Assembly (NCBI RefSeq): GCF_000155735.2
Contig: NC_020908.1
Span: forward strand, 2,485,001-2,549,000
DNA length: 64,000 nt
Origin: Octadecabacter arcticus 238
GTDB taxonomy: Bacteria > Pseudomonadota > Alphaproteobacteria > Rhodobacterales > Rhodobacteraceae
Direction of reading: 5' to 3'
Shown: positions 37,259-44,491 of the stretch, one piece after another
Layout: every line of letters starts with the position of its first letter
Position numbering within the stretch: the stretch's first letter is position 1
Position numbers and translations under genes: made by a program
Notes under the pieces: generated by a model
Told to the model about the DNA's origin: nothing
Databases searched by the model: none
What the model saw: the letters and a program-made list of their open reading frames with translations, nothing else

Positions 37259-38268
37259 TGGCCGTCGCGATTGCATTGCCCACCGGCAGCGGCTTGACCT
37301 CGGCTGTCTGCGCCGCGCTATCATTATCGCGCGCGAGCGTTCTTCGACAGCGTGCGGCGCTGACGGCACCACCACGCACACGCCCACCGCGCGCAGCGTC
37401 TTCGCGGGCTCTGCCGGAAAGGGAAAGAGACCAGGTATTGCACCACCTGCGCGAACCCCGCTTTGCGGATCAGACGCCCACAGAGGTCTTTGCCACCTTG
37501 CTGGATGAAGGCACCTATCTGTGTTCAATCCGCACGATGTATCGGATATTGGCCGCGCAGGGCGAAGTTGGCGAACGCCGCCGACAGCGCACACATCCCG
37601 TCTATCAAAAGCCTGAACTTCTAGCTGAAGCCCCCAATCAGGTCTGGTCTTGGGACATCACCAAGCTGAGGGGCCCGGTGAAATGGTCCTACTTCTATCT
37701 CTATGTCATCCTCGACATCTTCAGCCGCCGCGTTGTTGGCTGGCGCGTCGAGCACGCGGAGAGCGCCAGCCAGTTCAAAGAGCTGTTCATCGACGCGATG
37801 GAAAAACACGAGGTTCCACGCGATCAGCTGACATTGCATGCAGATCGCGGTGGGCCCATGAAGGCAAAGACGACAGCCCTGATGCTGGTTGATCTTGGTG
37901 TGCTCAAGTCCCACAGTCGGCCCCACACCTCAAACGACAACCCGTTCTCCGAAGCCCACTTCAAAACACTGAAATATCAGCCAGAGTTCCCCAAGAACTT
38001 TGAAACCATCGAGCAGGCTCGCGCATTCTGCCGCAGGTTCTTTGCATGGTATAACCAAGACCATCATCACGCCGGGATTGGTCTGATGACGCCCGACCAA
38101 ATCCATTTTGGGCAGGCCCAAGAAATCTACACCGCGCGACAAGCAACACTAGACGCGGCATTCCTCGCCACGCCCGAACGCTTCGTACACAAACCACCAA
38201 AACCGCCTCAAATCCCGACCGCCGTCTGGATCAACCCACCAAAACCAACCGAAGAAACCCAAGCCTAA
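37255..38268 (+). CDS. IS3-family transposase OrfB (DDE integrase)
   Basis: A 337-aa rve-type integrase. Catalytic residues are visible in [13 protein letters not shown] (D), [13 protein letters not shown] (D) and [20 protein letters not shown] (E, then K). An N-terminal HTH-like region ([20 protein letters not shown]) precedes it. Intact and probably active. Confidence 0.93.
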   Translation: MMAVAIALPTGSGLTSAVCAALSLSRASVLRQRAALTAPPRTRPPRAASSRALPERERDQVLHHLREPRFADQTPTEVFATLLDEGTYLCSIRTMYRILAAQGEVGERRRQRTHPVYQKPELLAEAPNQVWSWDITKLRGPVKWSYFYLYVILDIFSRRVVGWRVEHAESASQFKELFIDAMEKHEVPRDQLTLHADRGGPMKAKTTALMLVDLGVLKSHSRPHTSNDNPFSEAHFKTLKYQPEFPKNFETIEQARAFCRRFFAWYNQDHHHAGIGLMTPDQIHFGQAQEIYTARQATLDAAFLATPERFVHKPPKPPQIPTAVWINPPKPTEETQA

Positions 38269-38730
38269 AGTCCAAAAGCCACTGTCTCAAAGTCGTTGAC
38301 ACGTTCCGCACTGGTGCGCGAGGCCGAAAAGCCAGGCGGCCAGGCCATAACCTTCTGGTCCGCTTGCGCGACTACCGTGATGACGTCCTAAGGTTCCTTA
38401 CGGACTTCACAGTTCCCTTCACCAACAATCAGGCCGAACGGGACCTGCGCATGATGAAGTTGCGCATGAAAATCTCAGGAACTTTCCGCACCCTCGAGGG
38501 CGCGCAGGTCTTCGCTGACATCAGATCCGTCATCTCGACGGTCAGAAAACACGGGGGCAATATCCTCGAAACACTCACCCTATCACCACAACAGATCATC
38601 GCTCGGCTCTAACGTCGCAAGGGCAACACAAAACCCGATATCCGATGGGGTCCTTGGGAGTTACGAATTTTCGAAATATATTTAGTGCACAAGTCTAGTT
38701 CGTGCATATCCCATGGCATAACTCTGTTGC

Positions 38731-38802
38731 ATGAAGCGCCTGCGCGGATATTCGGATCACGGGTTCCTTAAACTCGACAACAACACAGCCGAACAGTCCA
38801 TG
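38731..38802 (+). pseudogene. Short IS66-like transposase remnant
   Basis: The frame MKRLRGYSDHGFLKLDNNTA, then EQSM, resembles the DGRLEIDNNxAEQSMR segment near the end of other IS66 transposases. It differs from elements A-D, so it is a third, older IS66 type. It is cut by the start of the dead IS256 copy at 38803. Confidence 0.6.
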
Positions 38803-39352
38803 GAGCTATTACTGAATCTGGTGTTTGAGTGATTTGAAGGTTGGCGGCGTATCTGGTTGAATTGTTGTTGCGAGACAGCAGCCCAACCGAAGGAGATACA
38901 CCGCCATGGAAACGACTAACATTGTTGGTTTTGCGCGTTGAGACGGGACGACGGACGCGCTGACGGATTTGTTGAGAACGGGAGCCCAGCAATTGATCGC
39001 GACAGCAGTCGAGGCAGAGCTTGCCAGTTATCTGGCGCAATTTGCCGACTTGCGTACTGAGGCAGGTCACGCAGCTGTGGTGCGCAATGGGCATCATCCT
39101 GAGCGCCCATTCCAAACTGGCATTGGCCCTGTGAGCGTGCGCATTCCAAAGGTACGATCCAAGGACGGCCAGCCCGTTACATTCCGCTCGGCCCTGGTGC
39201 CACCCTATGTGCGTAGAACCAAGACGTTGGAAGCTGCCTTGCCATGGCTTTACCTCAAAGCGATATCCAGCGGCGAAATGGCCCCGGCCCTCAAGGTTCT
39301 CCTGTGCCCCGATGCGGCTGGATTGTCGGCGAATTCGGTCTCACGGCTCAAG

Positions 39353-39393
39353 TATTACCTGTCAGGCGCATGCAAAGCATGCTGCCGAGAAGG
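39353..39393 (-). repeat. 41-bp hairpin mini-element E1 in IS256 remnant
   Basis: An exact 41-bp insertion between the codons AAG and CGC of the IS256 transposase (uninterrupted at 34240-35487). Read on the minus strand it begins CCTTCTCGGCAG, has stem GCATGC/GCATGC around TTT, and continues CGCCTGACAGGTAATA. Confidence 0.85.
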
Positions 39394-39468
39394 CGCGATT
39401 GGGCCAAAGAATACGAGGGCTGGAAAGAAGCTGAGTTGGATGACGAGCCAATCGTCTCCATCTGGGCC

Positions 39469-39509
39469 CCCTCTCGGCAGATTGCTTTGCAATCGCCTGC
39501 CGGTTAACG
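39469..39509 (+). repeat. 41-bp hairpin mini-element E2 in IS256 remnant
   Basis: An exact 41-bp insertion between GCC and GAC of the motif WADG. It begins CCCTCTCGGCAG, has stem GATTGC/GCAATC around TTT, and ends CGCCTGCCGGTTAACG. The outer arms GGCAG and CTGCC also pair. Confidence 0.88.
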
Positions 39510-39638
39510 GACGGTGTCCACAGCGGCCTTCGCGGTGAGAATTACAAGCTCTGCGCCCTTGTGATTGTTGGGGTGACGACCCGTGGCCAGAAACGTTTCT
39601 TGGCCATTGCGGATGGGGTGCGCGAGGCCACTCAAAGC

Positions 39639-39680
39639 CACCTCTCACACATACATGCAAGCATGTGTTGCCAGTCAACG
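39639..39680 (+). repeat. 41-bp hairpin mini-element E3 in IS256 remnant
   Basis: An insertion of 41-42 bp after the codons ACT CAA AGC of the transposase. It begins CACCTCTCACACAT, has stem ACATGC/GCATGT, and ends GTTGCCAGTCAACG. The stem differs from E1 and E2, while CCTCTC and TGCC are kept. Confidence 0.85.
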
Positions 39681-39955
39681 GGACGCGAGGTTCTGCTCAG
39701 CCTCAAAAGCCGGGGGATGAATGCCCCCAAACTGGCCGATCTTCCCCTCTTGTCTTATGATTTTGGCAGTTTTTATGCGAAGCTGGAACAGCTGCGCAGC
39801 ACGTCATTTATGCCAGGCAGCGGCGGAGGTTGGACCGTTCCCCTCTTGGTCGTTGAGGACCGTCGCTGAGTAAGGTCACCTCCGTCTTTTTTTGAAACCT
39901 GAACGGATACTTGGGCTTTGGGCCCGCATGACAAGACAAGGTTAGGAAGAGACAC

Positions 39956-40928
39956 ATGGAAGATACCATTGGGATCGACATTTCGAAAGACACATTGGAC
40001 GCTTATTGGTTGTCCTCGCGAGAGCACAGGCAGTTTTGAAATGACAAAGCTGGCGCTAAAGCACTCGCATTTTGGGCGAGAAAAACAGAAGTTTCCCGCG
40101 TCATTTTTGAAGCAACAGGCATTTATCACAGGTGCATCGAAACGGGCTTGGCTCAACACGGGATCAGCTTTGCACGGGTCAATCCGCGTCAGGCCCGCCG
40201 GTTCTGCGAAGGTGAGCGATTTGGTCGCCATCGGTTCAAGACTAATCGCGAACGGCCGGCTGGCCAAAACGGACCGGGTGGACGCTGCGCTATTAGCCAA
40301 AATGGGCGCACTTCTGGAATTGAGAGCAGACCAACCCAAAAGCGAAACACTTCATGATCTCAAGCAGCTGGCAACAGCCAGGCTGGCATTGATCAAGGAC
40401 CGGACCGCAGCAAAGGCACGACTTGCCGCAACGACGCACGTCCTGCCTTCCCAGCAGATCAAACGACGTCTGAAACAGATCGAACGTGACTTGTCGCAAG
40501 TTACCGAGGCAATCGATGCCATCGTTGCGGCAGACAAAGATCTCGCTGCACGCGCCGAGATTCTTACAAGCATTCCGGGCATCGCAAAGGTAACAGCCTG
40601 TGCGATATTAACCGAAATGCCCGAACTCGGACATTTGAGTGGCAAGAAAGCAGCGGCGCTGGCGGGCCTTGCACCCATATCGAGGCAATCGGGAAAGTGG
40701 CAAGGCAAGGAACGCATCCAGGGCGGTCGCGCCAGCGTCAGGCGCGCAGTCTATCTGCCAGCGGTTGTTGCTACACGCTTCAATCCAGACATGAAGGCAA
40801 AATACGAACATCTGATATCGACTGGGAAATGCAAGAAGCTGGCGATCACAGCCGTTATGCGAAAGCTGATTGTCACCGCAAATGCCCTTCTACGAGATCA
40901 GCGAAAATGGGGCGAATATCCAGCTTGA
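39956..40928 (+). pseudogene. IS110-family transposase, decayed (copy 1)
   Basis: A start MEDTIGIDISKDTLDAYW, after GGAAGAGACAC, is the DEDD-fold N-terminus of IS110 transposases. A TGA follows after REHRQF. The family continues as ALAFWARKTEVSRVIFEATG. About 42 extra bases near 40210-40251 (with arms GCGATT/AATCGC) shift the frame. From 40260 the frame is clean: RLAKTDRVDAALLAKMGALL, then the transposase_20 domain ILTSIPGIAKVTACAILTEM to WGEYPA. It cannot encode a functional protein as it stands. Confidence 0.82.
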
Positions 40929-40970
40929 CCAATACGGATACTCAGTGAATGCGTGCATTCACTGAGAGGG
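40929..40970 (-). repeat. Hairpin mini-element E6 (diverged)
   Basis: On the minus strand it reads CCCTCTCAGTGAATGC, then GCATTCACTGAG, a perfect 12-bp stem around AC, followed by TATCCGTATTGG instead of the usual TGCCGG. It lies directly between the IS110 stop codon and a truncated IS3 orfB. Confidence 0.65.
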
Positions 40971-41440
40971 CCTGCGCCGGGGTTTGGCCGCGAACGCGGT
41001 GGCGCGACACGGTGTCAGCGTTGCGTTCGACCAGTGTCCTCGGAGCAATGGCGGAAATGGCCTCACCCTGCCGCACCTTTGGCGTGAGTGAGACCTGCTA
41101 TCGTTACAGCCCGCTCTTGAGCGATGAGACCGAAGATATCGCCGATCTGCTGGTTGGGCTGACCACGGCCTGACAGGGCAATACAAATGCCCGAGAAGGG
41201 CCGCACGGAAGACTTGGGGGGTCAGGCTAGGTTTCCTGCATCTGCGCAATGTGCAGGGCCATCCGTGGACCCACAAACGGGTCTACCGCATCTATTGCGA
41301 ACTGGAACTGAACTTGCGCCCCTCTCGGGACATTACCATGCAATACCCTGCCGGGTGACAATCAAGCCTCGGAAACGGTTAAAGCGGGACAAACCCGATG
41401 CGCTGGCAGTGCCGGACGCACCGAACGTGACCTGGTCGAT
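40971..41440 (+). pseudogene. IS3-family orfB fragment (copy P)
   Basis: Pieces in changing frames give AANAVARHGVSVA, TFGVSETCYRYSPLLSDETE, IADLLVGLTTA, then HLRNVQGHPWTHKRVYRIYC and ELELNLR; after a 41-bp insert, IKPRKRLKRDKPDALAVPDA and NVTWSM. This is the IS3 orfB N-terminal half. About 37 extra bases near 41025-41063 interrupt SVA-LACRTF. The 3' half, with the DDE residues, is missing where another IS3 copy begins. Confidence 0.82.
41320..41360 (+). repeat. 41-bp hairpin mini-element E4 in IS3 orfB remnant
   Basis: An exact 41-bp insertion between CGC and ATC of the orfB segment LNLR-IKPRKR. It begins CCCTCTCGGGACATT, has a weak stem ATT-CATG-AAT, and ends CCCTGCCGGGTGACA; outer arms CGGG/CCCTG also pair. 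Confidence 0.85.
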
Positions 41441-41512
41441 GGGTAATCCCCCGAAAAATGGTTGTATTGAAAACTAGAATTTTCTCGGCAAGATAAGCTA
41501 AGGAGATTCACG

Positions 41513-41776
41513 ATGAAGAAATCACGTTATTCAGAGGCCCAGATTGTCGCGGTTTTGAAAAAAGCTGAGAATGGTGTGCCTGTATCTGAACTGTGCCGCA
41601 GCCATGGAATGAGCAGCGCTGCGTTTTCCCAATGGCGTTCAAAATATGTGGGAATGGACGCATCGCTCATTTCCGAGATGAGGCCGTTGCAGGCTGAGAA
41701 TGCGCGTCTGAAACGGATGTATGCAGATATCGCGATGCAGAATGAGCTGGTGAAAGAAGCCCTCGCAAAAAAGTAG
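41513..41776 (+). CDS. IS3-family transposase OrfA (copy Q)
   Basis: An 87-aa OrfA with an HTH (KKSRYSEAQIVAVLKKAENG, VPVSELCRSHGMSSAAFSQW) and a leucine-rich C-terminus. GGAGATTCACG precedes the ATG. The orfB that should follow stops after about 10 codons (ARPSFRRE) at mini-element E7, so the IS is incomplete and this OrfA has no partner in cis. Confidence 0.85.
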   Translation: MKKSRYSEAQIVAVLKKAENGVPVSELCRSHGMSSAAFSQWRSKYVGMDASLISEMRPLQAENARLKRMYADIAMQNELVKEALAKK

Positions 41777-41798
41777 CGAGGCCGTCTTTCCGACGAGA

Positions 41799-41837
41799 AC
41801 CTCTCAGTGAATGTACCATTCACCTGCCGGCCAGTGG
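41799..41837 (+). repeat. Hairpin mini-element E7 at IS3/IS3 junction
   Basis: ACCTCTCAGTGAATG, loop TAC, CATTCACCTGCCGGCCAG. The stem AGTGAATG/CATTCAC matches that of E6, while the 3' flank keeps TGCCGG. It sits exactly between the truncated orfB start of copy Q and the truncated orfA of a third IS3. Confidence 0.75.
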
Positions 41838-41945
41838 ATGAACCCCAAACCGACTGGCCAGCTCGCTCACCGTCTCCTCACCCTTCAACGCCTCTAACGC
41901 GACCTTGGCCTTAAACTCTGGGTGATGTTGCTTCCGTTTCGACAT
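41836..41945 (-). pseudogene. IS3-family orfA 5' fragment (third type)
   Basis: It encodes [37 protein letters not shown], the start of a common IS3 OrfA, then runs into mini-element E7. The IS end lies at about 42003-42020 (TGTCCAAATTTCGGGG). Confidence 0.8.
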
Positions 41946-42015
41946 GTCTGATCTCCTTCGTATTGAAGATCAGCAAACTAAAAATTGCAGCTTACGTCAG
42001 TGTCCAAATTTCGGG

Positions 42016-42337
42016 GGGTACCCCTCAGAGTCTCACCCTGCTCCCTCAGCGGCACAATTCCTTCTGATCCAGAGTATGACCTAGGCAGAGCAAAACGCAT
42101 ATAGGCAGCGAACGTTAGGTCTAAATTTCCCAATCGTAATAAATACTTACCCAGCAGTTGCGGAAAAGTGAATTCCTCAAACTGTTTTAAACGGCTGGCC
42201 ACTACTGTCTGCGGGCATCCGCCCAAGCAGGAGCGACCCAGCGGCATCAGTAAGTTTAGAGATCGCCAAAATTGGCATTCGAGTTGCGATACAAACGGCC
42301 CGTGCTGAGGTTTCATCATGCCTCGGCTTACCCTCAA
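42016..42337 (-). pseudogene. Unrecognised gene fragment cut by an IS3 end
   Basis: A minus-strand frame (MKPQHGPFVSQLECQFWRSL, GKYLLRLGNLDLTFAAYMRF) runs into the IS3 end at its 3' side. It may be the 5' part of a real gene, but I recognise no domain and the start is uncertain. Confidence 0.3.
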
Positions 42338-42347
42338 ACAGCATAAT

Positions 42348-43985
42348 TTATGCCCGTTTCAGCCACCCTTTGTAGTGCACCAATGTCGCGCCCGTTGGGG
42401 ATTTAAGCAGCACGTCGAAATGGAATGTGCCGTCAATGTCTGCTTCGGTGGCGATACTTTCAGGCAGCATAAACCGCGGGATCAGGATGAACCAAAACCA
42501 ACCCTTGGCGACTGGAAAGTGCAGCATACCGTATTGAATTTGCATATCTAATTGAAACGTCAACGGACCAAAACGTTCGATCATACCACGTTACGTGGCC
42601 CGAAGATGGGACTGGAATGTTTTGGTTCCAAACCTCCGCACCCATGTCTCACCTTGTAGGGTTGGGGTCTTTGTGACCTCGACCTCAATATCGTCCGCAG
42701 ATGCCGGAAACCGAAGGATGAGTGCAGCGATGCGGGCTTGCAGGCCGCCTCCCCGCGTCACATTAGCTAAGCCTCTGAAAACGCGTGGGGCTACTGCATC
42801 ATGTGTTGCCTTTACCGTGTCGGGCAAGTGGTCAAAATCGGGGCCAATGACTTGGCGGAAGATCGGGACGATTTCCTGCTGGGACGTGTCGGTGTCTATA
42901 TCGAGGTCCGCAAAACAGTCTTCAATTTTATCCAATGGTATCAGTGACAAAGCCGGTTTTGCACCGGAGTCCAGTGCCGCAAAATCGCGACAGGCGGCGC
43001 GAATTGCGACGGCGGGCGTGTAAGGACCGTCGCCATTTTAAGCCCGCATGATCCAGCTTTTATAAATAAAACCAGTGCCTTGCGACAATGTTACCTGCAC
43101 AATCATTGCCCCGCGATCAGTGCCAAACGGGGCCAGCGCCCGTGCGCAGAACATCACTGCAGAAACAACCCAATGTGGAATTCTGAAGCCTAACCTACTT
43201 CGAATAAACGAAAAAACTCCAAGCCCATATCCCATCATGGCAAGTTCCAGCCCAGCACGGAACGTGACGGTCGGGCAGTTAAAATGGTCGGGAAAGAGGC
43301 GTTGATCAGGGACTTCGATGCGCCAGCCTTGGCGGGTGTATCGGCCAAGATCATAGCTGCACGGGGCGGACCAGGATCGAACATCTACGTCCCTACCCCC
43401 TTGTTTTTCAACATAGAATTTTCCCGTTTGAGAGAGGATACTTTCCACAATGGATCGCCCGCGTTCGGCTTTGTTACCCGGCAAAATAGCGGTTTCAATC
43501 ATCAAAGGGGTTTGCCCATCGCACAGCGCGGTTACGGCGGCTGAGGAGACTGCGGGAACGGAGGACATGCCGGACGCAACGGTGACGCAAGAGGCCTTCG
43601 CTTCGCCGTCTAATACGCTGATTCCTTGACAGAAAGCAGCATTATCACAAAGGTCAAAGTAATGCGCACCCGCCGCAATTGCACCCCGAGCGACGCGGTA
43701 GGGGTCGCCACCATAAGCATGAAACGGACCTGCTGCGTCAACGATGACGTCAAAGCCCGCAAGTCCGTCGAGGGGGCCATCGCGATCTAAGGTGATATAG
43801 GACAGTTCGGGGGCGTTTTGACGGTTTTGTACAAAATTCTGCCTCACCTTTGCATGATTTGTACAAAACTTTCCGCCCAGATTCGGGCCCCGACCAGCGA
43901 CCGTCACGTCCAGACCATCGCGTGCCAGCAGATCGCACAGCCGTGATCCGAACATTCCGGTTCCGCCGATCACCAAGACCCTCAC
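42348..43985 (-). pseudogene. Saccharopine dehydrogenase-DUF4166 fusion with two stops
   Basis: One reading frame of 546 codons spans the locus. From the GTG at 43985, a Rossmann domain (VLVIGGTGMFGSRLCDLLAR) and a saccharopine dehydrogenase-like core run to IMRA, then TAA at 43038. The same frame goes on as NGDGPYTPAVAIRA into a DUF4166 domain (LIPLDKIEDCFADLDIDTDT, VTRGGGLQARIAALILRFPA), meets TAA at 42591, and continues as MIERFGPLTFQLDMQIQYGM to the end. Such fusions are known in Rhodobacteraceae, so I read this as one gene with two nonsense codons. It also carries an in-frame palindromic repeat near residue 38. It overlaps the DCC gene by 4 bp. Confidence 0.8.
43818..43872 (-). repeat. 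55-bp bipartite TTTTGTACAAA repeat, copy 2 (inside a gene)
   Basis: It is inverted relative to copy 1 at 25080-25134, with the same 32-bp centre spacing, CATGCAA spacer word and ACCGTCAA edge. It is translated on the minus strand as part of the dehydrogenase frame (GKFCTNHAKVRQNFVQNRQN) without a stop. The peptide is Cys/Asn/Gln-rich and unlike the surrounding Rossmann fold. Confidence 0.8.
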
Positions 43986-44392
43986 ATTAGCAAACGCATC
44001 TTAAGCGCCTCGTTGGGGATGTCGCACATCTCTGCGCGGCCAAACATCGCGTAGCGGTTGCGCGCGACGCGGGCGTAGATCCAATTGCGGGCAGGTTTCG
44101 GAAACACTTTGAACCAAAGCAGCAGCCAACCGATACCGCCCGTGCGCTGCCCAAGGCGGATCAGCGCGTCAAGGTCTCGCGTGACGGTGCCGTCTTCTTC
44201 AATGAACAACCACGAGTCCGGATCGAGGGGATCGAGGCCATGGTCGCGCATCAATACCGCACCAGTCTCGCCCTGCATTGGGGCAATGCGGATGTCACCG
44301 GAGCGATCCAGACGGTGCACCATTTTGGCGCCAAACGCGCAGAGCGCGCAGGTGCCATCCATGACGGCGATCGGGTGGGTTTGGCCAGTCAT
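43982..44392 (-). CDS. DCC family (DUF393) thiol-disulfide-type protein
   Basis: A 136-aa protein with the DCC-family N-terminus VMDGTCALCAFGAKMVHRLD, giving a C-x-x-C pair near residue 15, and the C-terminal FKVFPKPARNWIYARVARNR, YAMFGR typical of DUF393. Probably a redox-active thioredoxin-like protein; substrate unknown. Its stop overlaps the GTG of the downstream dehydrogenase-like gene (GTGA). Confidence 0.85.
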   Translation of the reverse strand: MTGQTHPIAVMDGTCALCAFGAKMVHRLDRSGDIRIAPMQGETGAVLMRDHGLDPLDPDSWLFIEEDGTVTRDLDALIRLGQRTGGIGWLLLWFKVFPKPARNWIYARVARNRYAMFGRAEMCDIPNEALKMRLLM

Positions 44393-44424
44393 TGAAACCC
44401 TTTCTTAATGCCCCCGATGTAAAC

Positions 44425-44453
44425 GAAAAACGCCGCCCGTGACAGGGCGGCGC
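44425..44453 (-). terminator. Rho-independent terminator after acyl-CoA synthetase
   Basis: On the minus strand GCGCCGCCC-TGTCAC-GGGCGGCG forms a strong GC hairpin followed by TTTTTCG. It lies 39 bp after the acyl-CoA synthetase stop and upstream of the DCC gene, separating the two transcription units. Confidence 0.8.
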
Positions 44454-44491
44454 TTCGTCTCATGTTTTACGCAGTATTATTCGAAAGGAGA

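Larger units (their letters stand above)
36704..38307 (+). mobile_element. IS3-family element, complete
   Basis: This 1604-bp element is inside IS66 element D and is flanked by the 4-bp duplication GCAC (36700-36703, 38308-38311). The ends share GTG-CAA and TGAGACA in inverted order (CCCTCCGTGCCAATAAGCG at the left; GGAACGTGTCAACGACTTTG read inward from the right). A partial second copy is at 1-505. Confidence 0.93.
35589..38612 (+). pseudogene. IS66 transposase of element D, interrupted by IS3
   Basis: The 73-aa N-terminal part (35589-35810) ends at the common TAA. The DDE part starts at 35859 and breaks after HERQDPLARRT where IS3 begins. The C-terminal part resumes downstream of IS3 and runs to 38612 with VPFTNNQAERDLRMMK. 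Excising IS3 and one GCAC restores the frame. Confidence 0.92.
35524..38664 (+). mobile_element. IS66-family element D, left end lost, split by IS3
   Basis: It begins inside the IS66 leader (CATGAATTTTCTGTTG) directly at the IS256 end, lacks the terminal repeat, and ends normally with GGGAGTTAC at 38664. The IS3 element at 36704-38307 interrupts the transposase. Without its left end it should be immobile. Confidence 0.9.
38803..39737 (+). pseudogene. Dead IS256 copy invaded by three mini-elements
   Basis: It starts with the IS256 end GAGCTATTACTGAATCTGG and is about 85% similar to copies 1 and 2. The start METTNIVGFAR is followed by TGA where the intact copy has CGA. The frame resumes from codon 24 on (MLRTGAQQLIATAVEAELAS) and reaches NSVSRLK, where the first 41-bp insert lies. 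Further inserts follow after SIWA and after ATQS. The copy stops abruptly after NAPKLA, so the 3' third and right end are missing. Confidence 0.9.

Noticed and set aside
39353..41837. CRISPR array
   Set aside because: The hairpin units are short repeats, but they are irregularly spaced, in both orientations, embedded in transposase genes, with no spacers or cas genes.
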